Source of the DNA: Asaia bogorensis | Lineage (GTDB): Bacteria; Pseudomonadota; Alphaproteobacteria; SHVZ01 | DNA length: 34,017 nt | Direction: 5' to 3' | Assembly (NCBI GenBank): GCA_945897335.1 | Contig: CAMDFP010000013.1 | Coordinates: 1-34,017, forward strand | Part shown: positions 1 through 10,300 of the stretch, one piece after another | Layout: each line of letters starts with the position of its first letter | Numbering within the stretch: the stretch's first letter is position 1 | The notes under the pieces: generated by a model | What the model was told of the DNA's origin: nothing | The model's input: the letters and a program-made list of their open reading frames with translations, nothing else | Databases searched by the model: none | Translations under genes and position numbers: made by a program

Positions 1-3000
1 GAATGGCCGCGGCGGCACGGCGGTGCGCCGGCCCGGCAAATCGAGTGCTGCCCAAGGCACCGGCGCACCTTGGACCCAGGCGCTTATCGACGCGTCCATG
101 CCGGCGCCGGCATCGAAGCCCGGAACCGGCGTGTCCTCGTCATCCGGCACGTGCAGGTGGACAGCGCTCGTCTCGCCCGACCGCCAGCGCGTCAGCCGCT
201 CGGCGGCTTCGGCGAGGCTGCCGGCGACGAAGCCGAGCCGCGCCGCCATCGCCTCGCGACCCAACTGCAGCGTGCGCGCGACGTCCGCGGCCGGCGCCTC
301 TGTCCGATTGAAAGAAGCGCGCAGACGATCGGCATAGGCCTGGAGCTGCTCCAGCGTGCGGGCCGAGACGACGAAGGCGAACGGGCCTCTGGCCGGCACC
401 GGCGCTGCGACCGGCGGCGGTGCCTCCACGATCAGATGCGCGTTGGCGCCGCCGGCGCCAAAGGAGCTGATGCCGGCAACAAGGGGGGGGCCTAGTCGCC
501 GCGAGCGCCACGGCTCCGCCGCCGTCACCAGCCGGAGTCGCGCCGCTTCGAAGTCGATGGCCGGGTTGGGCTCGCCATGCATTAGCGTCGGCGCCAGGGT
601 CGCGTGGCGGAACTGCAGAAGCACCTTGGCGAGCCCGGCCATGCCGGCCGCAGCCTCGAGATGGCCGATCGAGGATTTGACCGTGCCGATCGGGCACGCC
701 CCCTCGCCTGGTGCGTTGGCAAAAGCGACAGAGAGACCCTCGATCTCGATCGGATCGCCGAGCGCGGTCCCGGTACCGTGCGCCTCGACATAGTCGATGT
801 CGGCCGCCGTCATGCCGGCCGAGGCCAGGGCGGCGCGGATGGCACCTGCCTGCGCTGCCGGGCTCGGCACGGTGTAGCCGTTGGTTCGTCCGCCATGGTT
901 GACGGCCGAGCCGCGGATGACGCCATGGATGCGATCGCCCGCCGCCAGCGCCGTGGCAAGCGGCTTGAGGATGGCGATGGCGACGCCCTCGCCCGGTACA
1001 TAGCCGTCGCCGCCTGCGGCGAAGCTGCGGCAGCGTCCGTCGGTGGAGGCGAAACGGCCCTGGCTCAGGCCCACATACTTCAGCGGGTGCAGGCTGAGAT
1101 TGACGCCGCCTGCCAGCGCCACCTCGGCCTCGCCCGACCACAGGCTGCGGCAGGCGAGATGAAGCGCGGTCAGTGACGACGAGCAGGCGCTGTCCACGGC
1201 CAGGCTCGGGCCGTGCAGGTCGAGCGCATAGGACAGCCGGTTGGCGATCGACCAGTAGGGCGAGCTCGCCGCCACCGGATTGCCGAGCACATGCTGCTCG
1301 GCCCCCAGCATCTGATAGTCGCCATACATCACCCCGACATAGACTGCGCCCAGCCGGCCCGGCCCGGGGCAGAGCGTCGCCCGGGTCAGCCCGGCATCTT
1401 CCATCGCCTCCCAGGCGGTCTCGAGCGCGAGGCGCTCCTGCGGGTCCATGCGCTCGGCCTCGGCCGGCGCGATGCCGAAGAACAGCGGGTCGAAGCCGTC
1501 GACCTGCGCCAGGAATCCGCCCCAGCGGCCATAGGCCTTGCCCGGCCGGCCGGGCGTCGGATCGAACACCCGGCCATGATCCCAGCGGCTGGGCGGAATC
1601 TCGGTGACGCAATCGCGGCCGGCGACGAGGTTCGCCCAGAAGCCGTCGAGATCCTCCGCGCCGGGGAAGCGGCCGGCGAAGCCGACGATGGCGATCGGCT
1701 CGGCGGCGGCAGGGCGCCGAGGACGATCTTCGACTGGTTCAGGCGTCCGAACTGATATGCGCTTGGGACCGGCGGGCTTTTCCTCGCGAGCAGTCTCACG
1801 ACGAGCGGGCGGCGTCTTGACGACAAGCCGGGCCGCCACCTCGCCCAGGGTTCGGCACTCGTAGAACAGCGTCTTGGAGATCCGCCCGTAGTCGCGATCC
1901 AGCCGGTCGTTCAGCTGCGTGACATGCATCGAGTCGAGGGCGAGGTCTTCGATCTCGCGCTCGGCCCGGAGACGCGACGGCGGCGCGCCGGTGACCTCGG
2001 CAAGAAGATCGCGCAGGTAGACTAGCGCGTCTTCCGCCGACGCAGCCCTCTTGCCCTCGGCGGCGGGTGCGGGGATCGCCAGCCTCTCGCCGGCAAAGAG
2101 CCGTGCGATGCGCGCGGGATCGCCGGCGGCCACGGCAATGCGCGGACGACCGGCAGCAAGCGCCAGGTCGAGCATGGCGAGGCCTTCGGCGGTCTCGATC
2201 CAGCGGGTGCCGGTGGCGGCCCTCAGCCTGGCGTCGTCGCCGTCGCGCGCCGCGAGGCCGCCGTCGCGCCAGAACGGCCAGTCGACGGCCACCAGCGGCA
2301 GCCCGTCGCGCTCGGCCAGTGCCCCCATGAAGGCATTGGCGGCGGCGTAGTCACCCTGGCCGGCATTGCCGAAGACGGCGGCGAGCGAGCCGTAGCACAC
2401 GAATGCCTGGACCGGCTGGCCCGCCAGCGCCTCCAGCAACGCCATGGTGCCGGCCAGCTTCGGCGCGAGCACCGCCGCGACATCCGTCGGCGCCCGGCCG
2501 CGCAGCAGCCCGTCGCGCGTAGCGCCGGCAGCATGGATCACCGCATCGACCCGCCCGAAGGCGGAAAGCGCAGCCTCGACGGTGCAGCGGGCGCCGGCGG
2601 GATCGGCGACGTCGGCGGCGATCTCGACGACCTCACCGCCGAGCCGGGTCACCAGGCGCGCCAGCTCAGATCCGGCCGCCGGCACCGACCGCCGCGAGAC
2701 CAGGACGAGCCGCGCCTGCCGCGTTTCGGCCAAGTGCTTGGCAGCGGCCGCGCCGAGGCCGCCCTGCGCGCCAGTGACGATCACCACCTGTCGCGCCGGC
2801 AGCGTCACGGCGTGAGACGAGCCGGCAACCTGACGCCAAGCGCGGGCCAGGCGCGCACCCCGTCGAACCAGGGCGTGCCGGGCGTCGGGCCGGGCGAACT
2901 CTGCTGCCAATGCTGCGATCGGCGCGGCGGTCGCAGCGGCATCGAGCCCGAGGAGCGACAGCGACACCTCAGGCGCCTCAAGTGCCAAGGCGCGGGCGAG

Positions 3001-6000
3001 ACCTTCGAGACAGGCTTCCGCCGGAACGGCTTGTCCTTCGTAACGGTAGGCGCGAACCAGCCGCAGCGGCCCTCCCGGCAGCGCCAGGAGCCAACCGGAT
3101 GCCATTGCGACTACCGCTTGCACCGCGGCTTCGGCCGCCGTCGCATCGGACATGGACGACGACGGCGCCAGCAGCGATCTGAGATCGGCGATCCGCTCCG
3201 GCACCGTGCCGGCCGCTGCCAGCGCCTCGAAGCAGGCCCGCCACCCTGCCGCATCGGCCGCAGGCTCGATGCGTTGCAGCCCTTCGCCGCCAACGAGCGT
3301 CGCTCCCTCGGGCAACACCACGGCAAAAGCCGCCTTCCCGGAGCCTTCAATACCGGCCTCCGGGCGCCAATAGGGCTCATAGGCGACGATTGCGTCGATC
3401 GCTTCGGCCGCATCGGCGCCGGCCGCATCGTGGATCGCCGCCTCCAAGCCGATCAGTTCGGCCAGTACGACGCCATCGGCATCGAGCAGGCTGATGTCGA
3501 GCCGCACACGGCCCGGCTCCGTCTTCTTGCGCTCGACCAGGACGTGAGTCGCGCGATCGAGAGAGCCATACAGCCGAACCCCGGCGATGCCCCCGGGCAC
3601 CACGGTCATGCGGCCGCCCGCGGCGTCGACCAGCGCCAGCCCGACCGCCGCCTGGATGGCACCGTCGGTCGCACCCGGCGGCCAGTCGAACCCACGGCCA
3701 TCGCTCGCGGCGAGATCGGCCAGCACCCGGTCGCCCTGTACCGTCATGCCGGCGAGCGTGCGGAATGACGGGCCGTAGTCGAAGCCGATGGCGGCCAGCG
3801 CGTCATAGGCCGCTGCGCGGTCGATGCGCTGACCCTCCGCCCTGCGAAGCGCGGCGACATCGATCCGACGCGTCGGCATCGGACCGGCCGGCATCAGGCG
3901 CGCCCTGGCATGAAGCCGGTTCTCCGCCCCGACGAGGCGGAGACCCACGGCGCCGTCATCACCCCGCTCGACGATCAGCCATCCCTCATCGCCGACGGCG
4001 AGCGGCGCGATGAAGCTGACATCGCCGAGCTCGAAATTTCCGGCCTCCCCGCCAAGACCAAGCCGGCCGCTCGCCCACATCGCCTCGATGATCGCGGCTG
4101 CGGGCCAGATGGAGCGACCGTGATAGCGATGATCGGCCAAGCCAGGCCAGCTGTCGGTGCCTGCCAGCCGGAAGCGCAGCCCATCCAGGCTCGACTCGTT
4201 GCCCGCGATCAGCGGATGCCGATCCGACGGCGCCACACCTTGAACCACGGACTCCGGAGGCGCGAAGCGGAGTCGCTCGAACGGATAGACCGGCAGCGAC
4301 ACGCGCATGCGGTCGCCGCGATCGAAGACGGCGGCGAGATCGACCGGCCGCCCGGCCAGGAAGGCCTCGGCCGCGGCGTCGGGCGTGTCCGGCACGACCT
4401 GAAGTCCCGCCGCGTTCTGCCGGGAGGAGACCACGGTGCGGCGTGCCGACGCGCTCGACCTGGACTCAAGCAGAGCCCGAGACGACTCGCGTAGCTCATC
4501 GAGATTGGCCGCAATGATTGCAACCCGGTGCTCGAAATGCGTGCGCCCGACGGTGGCGGTCCACGCCAGCCACGGGAACGGCTCGTCCGCGGCGAGGTGA
4601 GAGAGGTCATCGAGGCGGCGGTCGAGTGCCTCGGCCGTCTTCGCCGACACCGCAACCAGGCGAGGGCCGGGGCGCGACACCGATGCCGGGCGCGACGGCG
4701 GCGCCTCCAGCACGATATGCGCGTTGGTGCCGCTGAAGCCGAACGAGCTGACCGCCGCTCGGCGAGGCAGTCCGGCATGGCCTTGCCAGGGCTCGGCTGA
4801 CGTCACGACACGGAAAGGGCTGGACGCGAAGTCGATCTCGGGGTTGGCAGCGGTGTAGTGCAGGCTTGGCGGCACCACGCCACGGCCGACCGCCAGCGCC
4901 GCCTTGATGAACCCGGCGATGCCGGCGGCGGTCAGGGTGTGGCCGATGTTGCTCTTGACCGAGCCGATGCGGCAGAAGCCGGTCTCGGCCGTATCGGCGC
5001 GGAAGGCGCGAGCGAGCGCGTTGACCTCGATCGGATCGCCGAGCTTCGTGCCGGTGCCATGCGCTTCAACCATGCCGATGCTGCGGGCGTCGATGCCGCC
5101 GCGGGCATAGACCTCGCGCTCCAACGCGGTCTGGGCGGGACCGCTGGGCGCGGTGATGCCGCTGGTCGTGCCGTCCTGGTTGACGCCGCTCGCCTTGATC
5201 ACGGCGTAGATGTGGTCGCCGTCGGCGCAGGCCCGGTCGAGACGTTTCAGCGCCACCACGCCGACGCCCTCGCCAGGCACGAAGCCGTCGGCGCCGGCGT
5301 CGAAAGTGCGGCAGAGGCCGCTGGGGCTGGCCATGCCGCTGTCCGACAGGAAGACGTGCAGGCGCGGCCCGCTCATCAGGACCGAAACACCGCCGGCCAA
5401 GGCCATGGCGTTGTCGCCGTCGATCAGCGAGCGCGCCGCCAGGTGGACCGCCACCAGCGACGACGAGCACGCCGTATCGATCGGCAGGCACGAGCCCTTG
5501 AGATCCAGCGCATAGGCCAGCCGCGCCGACAGGATGGCGTTGGAGTCGCCGAGCGACGAGCGCGCATCGGCCCGGCCATCGCCCCAGCCGTCCGGCGCGA
5601 CGCCGACGAACACGCCGCATTTCGTGCCGGCAAGTTCGGAGCGACCGTACCCGGCGTCCTCCAGCGCGTGCCAGGCCGTCTCCAGGAACAGCCGTTGCTG
5701 CGGACTCATCGCCCGCGCTTCGCCATGGGTGATGCGGAATGGCTCGGGATCGAACAGGTCATGGCCGTCGAGGAAGCCGCCCCAGCGGCTGATGCTGCGG
5801 CCGTCTCCGCGCACCTCGGCGAAGTGCGGCCGCCAATCCCAGCGCTCGGCCGGAACCTCGGTGATGGAGCAGACCCCGCCGACCAGGTTGCGCCAGAACG
5901 CCTCGCGGTCCGCAGCGCCCGGGAAGCGGCAGGCGATGCCGATCACGGCGATGTCAGTGTCGCTGTTCGACGCTTCAATTTGCGTGTCGGCCGGCGCCGT

Positions 6001-7329
6001 TCGCACGGCATCGGCGGCAGCAACGAAGGCTGGAGCAGCCGGAACGACGGCAGGCAACGCGCTCGCCAGATGACGCTCCAGCCCCGCCACCGTGGCGTGG
6101 TCGTAGATTTCCGACGGCGCCAAGGCGACGCCGAGGCTGTCGGCCAATGCGGTGGCGATCTGCGCGGCGACGATCGAGTCGACGCCGACCTCGGCCAGCG
6201 GACGGTCCGGCTCGATCTCGGCGACGTCGAGCCCGAGCACGCGAGCCACCACCGCGGCGACCCGGCCGGCCGGATCGGCTCCCTGTGCCTGCGCGAGACG
6301 CACGACCGGCGGCGGCGGCGCAGCGCTTAGCACCGGCTCGGACCACTCGCCGACGAAAAGCGTCTGGAAACTGTCGGCGGCACCTTGCCAGCCGAAGCAG
6401 GCCGGCGCCGCGAAGCCGGCCGAGGCCAGCGCCGTCGTCCAGCGGGCGCGGTCGAGCAGCGGCGCGCCGGGCAGCCTTGCATCGCCATCCTCGAAGCGCC
6501 ACCAGCCGTCGAGCAGGCCGAAGGTGAGCGTCGCGAACAGGCTGGCCCGGGTCACCTCGTTCAGCACCAGGGCGCCGCCCGGTGCCAGCAGAAGGCCGGC
6601 ATGACCGAGCGCCTCGTCGATCCGCCGCGTCGCATGCAGCACGTTGGTGGCGACGACGGCATGATAGGAGCCCGCCTCGAAGCCCTGGGCAAGCGGCGGG
6701 CGTTCGATGTCGAGGAGGCGGAAGCGGGCGAACGGGTGGGCCTGAGCGAAGCGCGCGCGACCGTGGGCGACGAAGCCCGGCGACACGTCGGTGTAGTCGC
6801 AGGTGAGTGAGCCGGCGAAGCGATCGAGTGCGGCGAGCACGTGACGGCTGGTGCCGCCGGTGCCGGCGCCGATCTCGAGGATGCGGACTTGGCGCACGCC
6901 CTCCGCGATCAGCGCCTCCGCCATGCGGGCGACGGCCTCGGCGGCCAGCCGATTGAAGTGATCGGCCCAGGCAGTGCCGCCATAGATGCGCGCGACCAGA
7001 TCCATGGCGCCGCCGGGGAAGATGACGTCGGTCCCGGCCCTGGCCCCGGACAGCACGTCACCCAACGCGCCGACGCAATGGTCGAGGAACTCGACATGTG
7101 GCGTTAGCGCCGGCGCCTCGCTCAGCAGCCCGGCCCGGCGCCGCATTGCCTCGGCCCTCGGGTCGACGTTCGACAATGCCGGATCGAGGGTGGCCGCGGC
7201 GTCGGCAAGCGCATCGGTCAGCCGGCGGTGCCGCGGCAACCGGGCCTCGATCCTGCCGCCGGTCGACGCGACGAAACCGGCGAGCAGCGCCTCGGCATAG
7301 CGATCGAGCAGGCGGAACGGATCGCTCAT
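1..7329 (-). CDS. Trans-AT polyketide synthase protein F (cMT-ACP / KS-DH-KR-ACP / KS..., C-terminus beyond window)
   Basis: The frame is open for 2443 codons from ATG 7329 to the window edge without a stop. Domains by residue: a C-methyltransferase (about 20-330; SAM motif LEIGAGTGG near 148), ACP (VDSI, Ser385), KS (about 458-880; Cys621 in DTACSSS, then HGTGT and NIGH), DH (His1067 in HxxxGxxxxP; a DGAIQ motif near 1222), KR (TGAQGGLG near 1518; Ser-x12-Tyr1661 followed by AAAN), ACP (LDSM, Ser1800), KS (about 1874-2300; Cys2049 in DSACSSS) and the start of a post-KS linker. No AT domain is present, so malonyl units must come from the free-standing transferase of the operon. The N-terminal cMT-ACP completes the module whose KS ends the preceding protein. 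The start overlaps the upstream stop as ATGA, with GGAGG at 7334-7338. The expected reactions are alpha-methylation and then formation of an enoyl intermediate. The domain calls are firm; the order of action is inferred. Confidence 0.93.
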   Translation of the reverse strand, partial: MSDPFRLLDRYAEALLAGFVASTGGRIEARLPRHRRLTDALADAAATLDPALSNVDPRAEAMRRRAGLLSEAPALTPHVEFLDHCVGALGDVLSGARAGTDVIFPGGAMDLVARIYGGTAWADHFNRLAAEAVARMAEALIAEGVRQVRILEIGAGTGGTSRHVLAALDRFAGSLTCDYTDVSPGFVAHGRARFAQAHPFARFRLLDIERPPLAQGFEAGSYHAVVATNVLHATRRIDEALGHAGLLLAPGGALVLNEVTRASLFATLTFGLLDGWWRFEDGDARLPGAPLLDRARWTTALASAGFAAPACFGWQGAADSFQTLFVGEWSEPVLSAAPPPPVVRLAQAQGADPAGRVAAVVARVLGLDVAEIEPDRPLAEVGVDSIVAAQIATALADSLGVALAPSEIYDHATVAGLERHLASALPAVVPAAPAFVAAADAVRTAPADTQIEASNSDTDIAVIGIACRFPGAADREAFWRNLVGGVCSITEVPAERWDWRPHFAEVRGDGRSISRWGGFLDGHDLFDPEPFRITHGEARAMSPQQRLFLETAWHALEDAGYGRSELAGTKCGVFVGVAPDGWGDGRADARSSLGDSNAILSARLAYALDLKGSCLPIDTACSSSLVAVHLAARSLIDGDNAMALAGGVSVLMSGPRLHVFLSDSGMASPSGLCRTFDAGADGFVPGEGVGVVALKRLDRACADGDHIYAVIKASGVNQDGTTSGITAPSGPAQTALEREVYARGGIDARSIGMVEAHGTGTKLGDPIEVNALARAFRADTAETGFCRIGSVKSNIGHTLTAAGIAGFIKAALAVGRGVVPPSLHYTAANPEIDFASSPFRVVTSAEPWQGHAGLPRRAAVSSFGFSGTNAHIVLEAPPSRPASVSRPGPRLVAVSAKTAEALDRRLDDLSHLAADEPFPWLAWTATVGRTHFEHRVAIIAANLDELRESSRALLESRSSASARRTVVSSRQNAAGLQVVPDTPDAAAEAFLAGRPVDLAAVFDRGDRMRVSLPVYPFERLRFAPPESVVQGVAPSDRHPLIAGNESSLDGLRFRLAGTDSWPGLADHRYHGRSIWPAAAIIEAMWASGRLGLGGEAGNFELGDVSFIAPLAVGDEGWLIVERGDDGAVGLRLVGAENRLHARARLMPAGPMPTRRIDVAALRRAEGQRIDRAAAYDALAAIGFDYGPSFRTLAGMTVQGDRVLADLAASDGRGFDWPPGATDGAIQAAVGLALVDAAGGRMTVVPGGIAGVRLYGSLDRATHVLVERKKTEPGRVRLDISLLDADGVVLAELIGLEAAIHDAAGADAAEAIDAIVAYEPYWRPEAGIEGSGKAAFAVVLPEGATLVGGEGLQRIEPAADAAGWRACFEALAAAGTVPERIADLRSLLAPSSSMSDATAAEAAVQAVVAMASGWLLALPGGPLRLVRAYRYEGQAVPAEACLEGLARALALEAPEVSLSLLGLDAAATAAPIAALAAEFARPDARHALVRRGARLARAWRQVAGSSHAVTLPARQVVIVTGAQGGLGAAAAKHLAETRQARLVLVSRRSVPAAGSELARLVTRLGGEVVEIAADVADPAGARCTVEAALSAFGRVDAVIHAAGATRDGLLRGRAPTDVAAVLAPKLAGTMALLEALAGQPVQAFVCYGSLAAVFGNAGQGDYAAANAFMGALAERDGLPLVAVDWPFWRDGGLAARDGDDARLRAATGTRWIETAEGLAMLDLALAAGRPRIAVAAGDPARIARLFAGERLAIPAPAAEGKRAASAEDALVYLRDLLAEVTGAPPSRLRAEREIEDLALDSMHVTQLNDRLDRDYGRISKTLFYECRTLGEVAARLVVKTPPARRETAREEKPAGPKRISVRTPEPVEDRPRRPAAAEPIAIVGFAGRFPGAEDLDGFWANLVAGRDCVTEIPPSRWDHGRVFDPTPGRPGKAYGRWGGFLAQVDGFDPLFFGIAPAEAERMDPQERLALETAWEAMEDAGLTRATLCPGPGRLGAVYVGVMYGDYQMLGAEQHVLGNPVAASSPYWSIANRLSYALDLHGPSLAVDSACSSSLTALHLACRSLWSGEAEVALAGGVNLSLHPLKYVGLSQGRFASTDGRCRSFAAGGDGYVPGEGVAIAILKPLATALAAGDRIHGVIRGSAVNHGGRTNGYTVPSPAAQAGAIRAALASAGMTAADIDYVEAHGTGTALGDPIEIEGLSVAFANAPGEGACPIGTVKSSIGHLEAAAGMAGLAKVLLQFRHATLAPTLMHGEPNPAIDFEAARLRLVTAAEPWRSRRLGPPLVAGISSFGAGGANAHLIVEAPPPVAAPVPARGPFAFVVSARTLEQLQAYADRLRASFNRTEAPAADVARTLQLGREAMAARLGFVAGSLAEAAERLTRWRSGETSAVHLHVPDDEDTPVPGFDAGAGMDASISAWVQGAPVPWAALDLPGRRTAVPPRPF

Positions 7330-10300
7330 TCCGCCTCCGTCCCGGCGAAGCGCAGGGTCTCCAGATCGGCGACGATCCGCCCGACCGTGCCACGCTTGGC
7401 CTTCTGAACATCGGCCAGCCGCACAGGAGCGACTGCGGTCGCCGGCTCGGGCCAGCAGCGGCGGCGGTCGAAGCGGTAGGTCGGCAGACGAATGCGGCGA
7501 CCGCGAATCTCCGGCGTTGCCGTCTCGGACGCCTTCATGGCGGCCCGCCGCGCGGCGGTGTCGCTGAGCAGGCGCCGGAGCTGATCGGTGTTTTCGACAA
7601 TGAATGTGGCTCGGTAGCGCAGGCGGCGGCGGCCGCCGGCAAGCGTCGCCGCGATGTCGGCGAGGTATGCGTCACGGCCTGGACCGTCGAGCCACGCGGC
7701 CAGCGCGTCCATCGCCGCCAGCAGCGCGGCCGGGCTTTCGGCCGACATGAGGACCGGCAGCGGTCCGGCTGCGCCCGGCGCCGCGACTGCCGGCACCGCC
7801 GGCGCCTCCTCGATAACGAGATGCGCATTGGTGCCGCCGAAGCCGAAGGCGCTGACCGCGGCCCGGCGTGGCCTCGCGCCGCGCGGCCAGGGGGTCGGTT
7901 CGGTCACCGGGCGGAAAGCGCCGTCCATGAAATCGAGCAGCGGGTTGACGGTCTGGAGATGCAGGGTCGGCGCCAGCACGCCCCGCTCCAACGCAAGCAG
8001 CGCCTTGGCGAGGCCGGCAGCCCCGGCCGCAGCCAGCGCGTGCCCGATGCCGCTCTTGGCCGAGCCGATCCGCCAGCCGCCCGCCGGCGGTGCCGCACCG
8101 GCATAGGCCGCGGCCAGTGCCTCCATCTCGATCGGGTCGCCGAGCTTGGTCCCGGTGCCGTGCAGCTCGACCATGCCGAGCGTGGCGGGATCGATGCCAT
8201 GGCGGGCATAGGTCTCGCGGATCAATCGCGTCTGGGCAGCGCCGTTTGGGGCGGTGATGCCGTTGCTGGCGCCGTCCTGGTTGACGCCCGACGCGACGAT
8301 CACCGCGCGGATCGGGTCGCCGTCGGCCAGCGCGTCGCTCAGCCGCCTAAGCACGAACACGCCGACACCTTCGCCCGGCACGAAGCCGTCGGCCGCGGCA
8401 TCGAGCGCCCGGCAGCGGCCGGTCGGCGACAGCATGCCGGCGCTGGCCCCGGCCAGGTAGAAGGCGGGCGTCGTCATCACTGCGACGCCGCCGGCGAGCG
8501 CCATGTCGCATCCGCCGGCACGAAGGCTCTCGCAGGCCTGATGGATCGCGACCAGCGCCGAGGAGCAGGCGGTGTCGATCGAGAGGGCCGGCCCGGCGAG
8601 ATCGAAATGAAAGGCGGCGCGGGCCGCCAGCATCGCCGCGGCGTTGCCCATGAAGCCGTGTGCATCGACCGGCGCGCCGGCGCGCCTCAACACGTCGGCA
8701 TAGTCGCCGGTCACGGTGCCGATAAAGACGCCGGTACGAGATCCGCCCAGGCCGGGGCCTGCGCGAGCCGCATCCTCCAGCGCGCGCCAGGCCTCCTCCA
8801 GGAACAGCCGCTGCTGCGGGTCCATGGCGGTCGCCTCGGCAGGCGACAGATTGAAGAAAAGAGGATCAAACAGATCGATGCGGTCGAGGAAGCCGCCGTC
8901 GCGGCAATTGGTGCGGCCGGGCGTGCCGGGCAGCGCAGCGATGAGCGACGCATGGTCCCAGCGGCTCTCCGGCACCGGGCCTACGCGGTCGCGGCCAGCC
9001 GTGAGATCGGCCCAGAAGCCGTCGAGGTCAGCCGCGCCCGGAAAACGCCCGGACGCGCCAATGATGGCGATGGGCTCGGGGACGATGGCGTTGCGCACCG
9101 ACACCGACGCGACGCCAGGCGCAGGCGGGACATCCGGAACTGTCTCCGTCCGCAGGGTTATCGCCGCGCCATGCTCCGCCCGGATGTGCCGGGCGAGGGC
9201 GACGGCGGTGGTGTGGGAGAACAGGATCGTCGGCTTCAGCTGGATGCCGAGCCGGCAGTTGATCGCGGCCACCACATCGACGCTGAGGATAGAGTCCGTG
9301 CCGTAGTCGCTGAAGGCACGATCCGTCCGGATCTCGGACGCCGGCAGCTCCAGGGCCTCGGACAGCGCGCCGACGACCGCGGCCAGCACGGCATCGGCGA
9401 CCGCCACCGGCTCGGCCGCAACCGTGCGCGCCGCTTCGCGCCGGCGCAGCAGCGGATTGCGGCTCGGCGTTGCCACCACCGAGACCGCGTTCGCGACAGC
9501 CGGACGGCGTGCCACGACGACGCCGTGTCGCGTGCCACTCTCGATACGGACATCCTCGAACCCGGCCGCGGCCAGCGCTCGCCGCCAGCCGTCGCCGTCG
9601 AGCAGAGGCGAATGCGGGAGTCGTTGATCCGTTGCCGCCCACCAGCCGTCGAGCAGGCCGAAGGTGGCGGTGACGTAATCGTGCAGCCGCATCATCTCGT
9701 ACAGCACGACGACGCCCCCCGGCTTCAGGAGGCCCCGCACCGTGGCGAGGCTGTCGGCGATCGATGCGGTGGCATGGATCACGTTGGCGCCGGCGACGAC
9801 GTCGTAGCTGCCGGGTGCGAGGCCCTGCGAGGCACCGTCGCGCCCGATGTCGAGCAATCCGGCAGAGAACCACGGCCGGCCGGCGGCGAAGCGATGCTCC
9901 GCCTCCCGGCAGAAGCGCAGCGACAGGTCAGTGAAACGATATTCGGCCGCGCCGCCAACCCGATCCAGCAGCGGCATCGCGACGCCGGTCAACCCGCCGG
10001 TGCCGCCGCCGAATTCGAGAACGCGCGCCGCCGGCCCGGCCGCGGCAGCGATCGCCTCGGCGGCTCGGGTGGTGAAGTGGTCGACCATGGGATTGCCGGC
10101 ATACATCGGCATCACCCGGTCGAGGCTGCCGCCGGGGAACAGCACATCCGTTGCCGGCCGCCTGCCGGTCAGGACCTCGCGGTAGGCGGCGATCGCTTCG
10201 TCGAGCAGCCGGAGATGTGCCTGGTAAGGACCCGCCGCCAGCGCCGCCCGATCGGCGCCGTCGGCCGTGGCGTCGGTCGCTTGGCCCGCAGCGACGAGGC

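Noticed and set aside
481-496. Run of eight G near 483-490 suggesting a frameshift in the left-end KS
   Set aside because: The frame continues through it as LGPPLVAG and stays in register with the KS motifs on both sides and with the window edge.
140-1612. 490-codon minus-strand frame overlapping the left-end KS
   Set aside because: It is in a different frame from the KS active-site Cys (codon at 1185-1183) and gives an Arg/Gly-rich product. The real frame, with codons ending on multiples of three, is open from 7329 to 1.
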